From G963701675 sp963701675 (GTDB taxonomy: Bacteria; Planctomycetota; Planctomycetia; Gemmatales; Gemmataceae): a DNA stretch of 64,000 nucleotides. The stretch lies in NCBI GenBank assembly GCA_963701675.1, contig OY969623.1:868001-932000 (forward strand), in the 5' to 3' direction. Under the pieces are notes generated by a model. The model saw only the letters and a program-made list of their open reading frames with translations. It searched no databases and was not told the origin of the DNA. Shown here in pieces: positions 59,307-64,000 of this stretch. Position numbers and translations under genes: made by a program. Within the stretch, counting starts at the first letter, position 1. Every line of letters begins with the position of its first letter.

Positions 59307-61193
59307 CTAGTCCTGTGCGGCGGCTTTCTTTTCTTCGAAGCGCAACCGGATGCGACCAGGCTTCTCCGAGGTGACACCGATGAAGCCGAAACACATTTCA
59401 TTCGTCGTTTGCTCCCCGAAGGTGACGAGTTTCGGCGGGTTGCTGGGATTGTTTGGGTTGTTTGCACTATTGTCGTAGTACGCTTCGATGTCGAACTTCG
59501 TCCCGGCCTTCACCGGAATCGGCTGCTTGAAGACGTACGTTTCCTGCCAGTTGTAATCCCAGTTGTCGATGGCCACCAGCGTTTGCGTGGCAGCATCCGG
59601 TGGAGTCATGGTGACTTTGATCGACTTGCCCAAAAGGTGCATTTGCGGCAGGACGCTGTGAATCGTGCAGTCCTGATCAACCCAAGCGGTCCCCGCGATG
59701 CGGTGATTCGATGCACCGGCCGGAATCATGAAGAAGCGCGCGCGAGCACCCCTTCCGCCCGCTAGCACGATTTGTTGCATTGGTTTGAGGTCGGATTTCT
59801 TTGCAAAGTATAGTCCGACTTTCGTGCGGTCCTTCTCCGTTCGCCCGTCGCGGTGGTAGTGCACTTGGGCGACCACATCGCCGCCCTTGGGTAACAGCAA
59901 AGCGTAACCGTCAGGCAGATAACGCGGCATCTGCCCAGGCGCCCACCCGCCCAGTCCACCGCGCGGCAAGAATCCGACACCCATCGCCGAGGAATAACCT
60001 GGGCCGACATCCAACTCATGCGGTTTCTTTTCGCGGTCTACTTCCTTTTGTTCGAGCTTGCGCGCCTGACCACTTGCGTCCGTGAAGAGCAGCACGTGAT
60101 GGACAATTCGCGGATTGCCCGGCCGTACGTCGACAGCAATGACGTGTTTGTCTTCCGGGAGATCGGTGGGCAATACAAAACAGCGGAAGAGGTCTTGTCC
60201 GCTTGGGCCCAGCTGAAATTCATCGCCGACGGTGAGCACTAAGTCCGGCTCGCCAAGTTGCCAACCTTTTGTGAACTGGCGGGGCGCCGGCGCGTCCTTC
60301 GACTCGCCCTCCGGGGTTCCGCCGTCGACCCAGGCGGCAAGTGTGGCAATCTGCTTCTCGTTGAGCTTCCGGTCGTTTTGAAACGCCGGGCCGTCGCAAG
60401 GCTTCCACGGAGGCATCTGTCGGTTCTGCGTGTATTGTTTGATGTCATTCGCCCAATTGACGGCGTGGCGATAAGTCATGAGCGAAAACGGTCCCACTTC
60501 GCCGGGACGGTGACACTGTTGGCAATGATTCTGCATAATGGGGAGCACGTCGCGGTAATAGGTCACCGTTCCGGTGACCTTCTTGTTCGTCGATTCGCGA
60601 GCTATCTCGCATCCGATTGGCGGTGTGATAGGCTCCGAGACCGGCTTATCACCAAGAACTTCATCGAGGGCTTGACGCAGATCGTGGCGAGTAATGGTCT
60701 GATTGCGCTTGAGCCGAGCGGCATAACCGTTGTCGATTCGACCGCGGTAGCGCAGGATTTGGTGTCGGTCCAGCACAAATGCCTCGGGCGTCGTGGTCGC
60801 CTTCAACGCATCAGTGTTCGCAAAGTCGCGGTCCTTATAGACAGGGAAACCCAACCGATAATCCACCGAGTGCTTGAGGAGTTCATCCTGGTTCTCATCG
60901 GAGTTGACCACGCCGTAAACAAGCACGCCGCGCTTGCTGTATTCCTTCGCCAAGTCGGCCAACGGTTGGCTGTAGCTGGTGGACACCGGACAGTCGAAGG
61001 ACAGGAAAACAATCACAGTTGCTTTCAAATCCGGCCACTCTTGGAGCTTAACGGAGTTGCCCTTAGCGTCCTTCAAATCGAGGGCAATCTTCTTGCCGAT
61101 CTTGTCGGCCGATGCCGGCGTATCGTCCGCCGAAGCCCACGCCGACATCGCGAAAAACAAGCAGACACCAAGCAACATTTGTTTCGATTTCAT
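59307..61193 (-). CDS. Secreted redoxin - cytochrome c - copper type II monooxygenase-like fusion
   Basis: After a signal peptide (QMLLGVCLFFAMSAWASA) a redoxin/AhpC-TSA-like domain (about 35-190) reads VIVFLSFDCPVSTSYSQPLA. A c-type cytochrome segment carries one heme motif, NHCQQCHRPGEVGPF (CxxCH), near residue 225. The last ~300 residues resemble the peptidylglycine/dopamine monooxygenase fold: RIVHHVLLF (His-His), VVAQVHYHRDG (HxH) and LPQMHLLGKSI (Met-His region), all candidate copper ligands, plus repeated beta strands. The combination would bring a redox partner, electron carrier and oxygenase-like domain into one periplasmic chain. Fusions of this type occur in planctomycetes. ATG 61193 has AGGTG upstream. 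The substrate is unknown. Confidence 0.8.
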   Translation of the reverse strand: MKSKQMLLGVCLFFAMSAWASADDTPASADKIGKKIALDLKDAKGNSVKLQEWPDLKATVIVFLSFDCPVSTSYSQPLADLAKEYSKRGVLVYGVVNSDENQDELLKHSVDYRLGFPVYKDRDFANTDALKATTTPEAFVLDRHQILRYRGRIDNGYAARLKRNQTITRHDLRQALDEVLGDKPVSEPITPPIGCEIARESTNKKVTGTVTYYRDVLPIMQNHCQQCHRPGEVGPFSLMTYRHAVNWANDIKQYTQNRQMPPWKPCDGPAFQNDRKLNEKQIATLAAWVDGGTPEGESKDAPAPRQFTKGWQLGEPDLVLTVGDEFQLGPSGQDLFRCFVLPTDLPEDKHVIAVDVRPGNPRIVHHVLLFTDASGQARKLEQKEVDREKKPHELDVGPGYSSAMGVGFLPRGGLGGWAPGQMPRYLPDGYALLLPKGGDVVAQVHYHRDGRTEKDRTKVGLYFAKKSDLKPMQQIVLAGGRGARARFFMIPAGASNHRIAGTAWVDQDCTIHSVLPQMHLLGKSIKVTMTPPDAATQTLVAIDNWDYNWQETYVFKQPIPVKAGTKFDIEAYYDNSANNPNNPSNPPKLVTFGEQTTNEMCFGFIGVTSEKPGRIRLRFEEKKAAAQD

Positions 61194-61376
61194 TCGTTTC
61201 ACCTGGTCTTTGCGAGACAACAACTCTTATAACAAATACCCTGCCGAACGGCATCGGGTTTCGCAACCTCGTGGTCATGCGCAATCCCGATTTCGTCGAA
61301 ATGGCCACAATAGTGACCAATACTATCATAGCTATTCGTTGGCGGGAATTTCTTTTGTCCACGGCGGAGCGGATCG

Positions 61377-62327
61377 ATGATCTTGGTGACGGGAGCCTCT
61401 GGATTTCTCGGACGCCGAATCGTTCAGCTCGCTTTGGAGCAGGGTAGGGTGGTGCGAGGTTTGGTACGGAATCCCTCGCCCGACTTAGGCTTATCCTCGG
61501 AAATCCTAGTTCGCGGAGACATCACCGAACCATCGACGCTCGAGCGAGCGCTGGAGGGCGTTGATGCCGTCATTCACGCCGCCGCAACTACCTCTGAATC
61601 CACACCCGACGAAGACCTCAGCCAACGCACGAATGTCGGCGGCACGAAGAACCTAATCGATGTATTTCGACGTGCCGGCGGCAGCCGGTGGATTCAAATT
61701 AGTAGCCTGTCCGCTAATCCTGCCAATACCAGCGTCTACGGTCGAACTAAACTCGCCGCCGACGAAGTGGTGCGCCAGTCTGGGCTGCGCTGGACCATTC
61801 TGCAACCCGGTACCATTTACGGTCCGGGCGCCAGAGGCCTTTTCGCCAAGATTACGCGACTCGTCAATGGTCTGCCCGTGGTACCGGTGCTAGGACCGGG
61901 GACGGAACCAATGCGGCCGATTTTTGTCGATGATTGTGCGAATGCCGCGCTGGCGTGTCTTCAGAATGACAAAACGATCGGCCAGACTTATTCGCTCGGT
62001 TGTCGCGACGTGATTAGCTTCAACGATTTCCTGCGCGGCGTGCTGCACGCCCAAGGGAAATCAAAACCGCTCATGCACGTGCCGATGTGGATCTGTTTTC
62101 CGGCCGCACGCATGATGGGATGGGTGCTAAAAAACCCGCCAGTCACCGTGGATAACCTCGTTGGGCTCAAGCAAATGAAGGCGCCGGACATCGCGCCGGC
62201 TGAGCGGGATCTCGGCTTCGCACCCTCGACGTTTGCCGATGGACTTGCACGAACGTTCCCGCCGGCAACAACCGAATCTACGACGCCGGTAACGGCCGCC
62301 GCCAACGCGGAGCGAACGACTTCATGA
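61377..62327 (+). CDS. NAD(P)-dependent epimerase/dehydratase (extended SDR)
   Basis: The Rossmann signature MILVTGASGFLGRRIVQLAL opens the protein, and the catalytic pair is in TSVYGRTKLAADEV (YxxxK) with upstream ISSLS. LQPGTIYGPGARGLF is typical of sugar-nucleotide epimerases or 3-beta-hydroxysteroid-like reductases. The 316-residue length fits. It is the first gene of a three-gene operon, its stop overlapping the next start by four bases (ATGA), followed by a Gfo/Idh/MocA oxidoreductase. The pairing suggests polysaccharide or sugar-nucleotide modification, but no glycosyltransferase is visible to confirm it. Confidence 0.85.
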   Translation: MILVTGASGFLGRRIVQLALEQGRVVRGLVRNPSPDLGLSSEILVRGDITEPSTLERALEGVDAVIHAAATTSESTPDEDLSQRTNVGGTKNLIDVFRRAGGSRWIQISSLSANPANTSVYGRTKLAADEVVRQSGLRWTILQPGTIYGPGARGLFAKITRLVNGLPVVPVLGPGTEPMRPIFVDDCANAALACLQNDKTIGQTYSLGCRDVISFNDFLRGVLHAQGKSKPLMHVPMWICFPAARMMGWVLKNPPVTVDNLVGLKQMKAPDIAPAERDLGFAPSTFADGLARTFPPATTESTTPVTAAANAERTTS

Positions 62328-63373
62328 ACTTCGCCGTTATTGGGCTTGGCAAGATCGGCATCATGCATCTGGCGATGGTACGCAACGTTCCGGGCGCCAA
62401 GCTTGCGGCGTTGGTGGATCGCGTTCCAAAACTAGGCAAGCACGTGCAAAGCATGATGAGCGATCCGCCGCCGTTCTTCAGCTCAATTGACGAGGCGAGA
62501 AAGAACGTAGAACTTAAAGGCGTCTTCGTTTGCACGCCGCAATTTGCCCATCGCGGCGTCGCCGAGGAATGCCTTGCGGCCGGCCTCGACGTGTTCGTCG
62601 AGAAGCCGCTGGCCCACACATTGGAAGATGCCGCGTCCATGGTTGCCGCACATCGAAAACACCCGAACGCCGTCGTCGGTGTCGGCTTTATGAAGTCTCA
62701 AGAAGGCCTTTATCAGGAAGTGAGCCGACTACTCAAAGCAAAGGTGATAGGTTCGCTCCGGACTTTTGATGCGAGTTGCTACTTGAGCCAGGTACTGTCG
62801 CCGAAAACGAAAGGTTGGATCTATAACAAGCAGCTTTCCGGCGGCGGAATGATCATCAACTCCGCCTGTCATCTGCTCCATGCACTGCATCGTTGGTTTG
62901 GGCCGGCCCGCTCCGTGAAAGCAACGTGTAAGTCCGTGCATTCAACCGAAGTGGACGACGATACCACGGCGGAGATTGAATACGCGGATGTTACCGGCCG
63001 GGTTCAGTCGTCCTGGAGCGTCCCCGGCTATGATGTGGAAACCAGCTCCATTCGAATTGAAGGCGAAGCCGGGACGCTTGCCATCGAGAACGACCGTGTT
63101 CTCCGCCTTGAACTGAATCGATCGATGGCTGGATTGGAGAAGGGAACCCATTCCTGGCCGCGGATCGAGTTTGAGCGGACTCGATTCAGCCTCAGTCCAG
63201 CATACGGCGGCGAGGGTTATTACCGCGAAGACGCCGACTTCGTTCAAGCATGTGCGGAGTGCCGGCCGGCTCAGGTTGGTTGGGACGAGGGGCTTGCTGT
63301 GCAAAAAGTGATCGACGCGATCTATCGTTCGCAGGGACAACGCATCGAGATTGCGGCGGAGGCTGCCGCATGA
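62324..63373 (+). CDS. Gfo/Idh/MocA family oxidoreductase
   Basis: NFAVIGLGKIGIMHLAMVRN is the N-terminal dinucleotide fold, GVFVCTPQFAHRGVAEECLA and DVFVEKPLAHTL contain the conserved EKP that places the catalytic Lys, and GGGMIINSACHLLHALHRWF contains the later His-bearing helix near the active site. These enzymes oxidise or reduce sugar or inositol-type substrates with NAD(P). Its start overlaps the preceding stop (ATGA), and its stop overlaps the next start the same way, a tightly coupled operon. The substrate is not identifiable. Confidence 0.88.
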   Translation: MNFAVIGLGKIGIMHLAMVRNVPGAKLAALVDRVPKLGKHVQSMMSDPPPFFSSIDEARKNVELKGVFVCTPQFAHRGVAEECLAAGLDVFVEKPLAHTLEDAASMVAAHRKHPNAVVGVGFMKSQEGLYQEVSRLLKAKVIGSLRTFDASCYLSQVLSPKTKGWIYNKQLSGGGMIINSACHLLHALHRWFGPARSVKATCKSVHSTEVDDDTTAEIEYADVTGRVQSSWSVPGYDVETSSIRIEGEAGTLAIENDRVLRLELNRSMAGLEKGTHSWPRIEFERTRFSLSPAYGGEGYYREDADFVQACAECRPAQVGWDEGLAVQKVIDAIYRSQGQRIEIAAEAAA

Positions 63374-64000
63374 CGCCGCACCTTCCCGCCTGTCTCGTCG
63401 GCACAACTCGCGTAGCGGCGAGTGCGCGGCCCGCGTTTGGAGAATTCCTCGACGGCGCGTCCGGAGGGTTGCGCGGTACGCTCTTGACCGAGGGAAGTAC
63501 CTGGGTTTGGGAGACGCTGCGCCAGAGCGGCCGGAAGGATCATTGGGATGTCTGGGCGATCGTTCCCCATGTCGCTGGGTATGTCCGCGAGGTGACGGAT
63601 TACGGAATGTTCGGCGCCGGTTGGCGCCGCTTGCGTCGAATCAATCCGCTTTCAGGCGGCCGCCTGTTTGTCCAGGGAATGCTAAATGCCCCGGGCGTGT
63701 TGCGGAAGGATTTTCCCACGCTCCTTACGTTGCTTCTCGAACTAGAAATGGCGAATTTCCGAAAGGCCCGTCCCGCGGTTGTGTTTCTTCACCCGCAGAT
63801 GACAGACTTGCTCTTGGCAATGGATAACGGACCCGCACTGAAACGGGCCATCGAGCGCATCCAGAAGGGATTTGGAGCGGAAGCGGGCTTGTCAACCTAT
63901 AACGCCGGCACACTGTTGCCCCGCTTAGAGGCGTGGGGTGTTAATGTGCCATACCTGTTAACGGCGATACACCCGCGCGGATTCGGAATGCGGCCCGACC
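63370..64000 (+). CDS. Hypothetical protein, partial at the window end
   Basis: ATG 63370 overlaps the oxidoreductase stop and the frame is open to the last base, giving 210 residues (MTPHLPACLVGTTRVAASAR, WVWETLRQSGRKDHWDVWAI, LLTLLLELEMANFRKARPAV, LEAWGVNVPYLLTAIHPRGF). The fold is not recognised; it has alternating hydrophobic strands and helices with no membrane segment. It is the third gene of the epimerase-oxidoreductase operon and is likely involved in the same pathway. The C-terminus lies outside the window. Confidence 0.55.
   Translation, partial: MTPHLPACLVGTTRVAASARPAFGEFLDGASGGLRGTLLTEGSTWVWETLRQSGRKDHWDVWAIVPHVAGYVREVTDYGMFGAGWRRLRRINPLSGGRLFVQGMLNAPGVLRKDFPTLLTLLLELEMANFRKARPAVVFLHPQMTDLLLAMDNGPALKRAIERIQKGFGAEAGLSTYNAGTLLPRLEAWGVNVPYLLTAIHPRGFGMRPD

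Noticed and set aside
1..64000. CRISPR array, tRNA or rRNA genes, insertion sequences, prophage
   Set aside because: No regularly spaced direct repeats, cloverleaf, rRNA-like block, transposase or terminal inverted repeats were found on reading both strands.

Overview
The window looks like chromosome from a planctomycete, probably Gemmataceae-like. This is judged from gene content only. The markers are pseudopilin-type DUF1559 proteins, a Tat-exported DUF1501 protein, Ser/Thr kinases with TPR tails, an ECF sigma factor paired with a kinase, and eight secreted proteins sharing an N-terminal LExLExRxVP-type motif without a classical signal peptide. No tRNA, rRNA, CRISPR array, transposase or prophage gene was seen.

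Layout. 1-6.7 kb: end of a DnaE2-like polymerase, a TPR/DUF3299 protein, acyl-CoA dehydrogenase, an FG-GAP surface protein and an HTH membrane protein. 6.7-16 kb (minus): two small secreted proteins behind a palindromic operator, then surface protein, Ser/Thr kinase and HD-GYP protein in one tight run. 16-24 kb: threonine dehydrogenase, 5'-3' exonuclease, a metzincin-like surface protease, and an ECF sigma/kinase pair. 24-34.5 kb: exported proteins (two choice-of-anchor-M-like, two DUF1559, a His-rich metal-binding protein, a lipoprotein, a second metzincin paralogue). 34.5-40 kb: an ECF sigma/anti-sigma-like pair, a surface protein that ends in a receiver-like domain, a sigma-54 activator and a Cys-rich secreted protein. 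40-47.4 kb: TetR regulator, adaptor, ABC ATPase, two FtsX-type permeases, then an FHA-GAF histidine kinase. 47.4-64 kb: mostly housekeeping and redox genes (purN, ileS, mqnE, ferredoxin, msrA, a redoxin-cytochrome-copper oxygenase-like fusion), DUF1501, an alpha/beta hydrolase, and a three-gene epimerase/oxidoreductase operon running off the end.

Two themes stand out. The first is envelope biology and signalling; the most unusual item is the 36.2-39.2 kb pair, an apparent surface protein carrying a cytoplasmic pseudo-receiver beside a sigma-54 activator with its own degenerate receiver. The second is a high number of broken reading frames: about ten single-base shifts or stop interruptions within otherwise conserved genes, on both strands. 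Uncorrected assembly indels are the simplest explanation, so the affected genes are listed as fragments with the inferred full extent stated.
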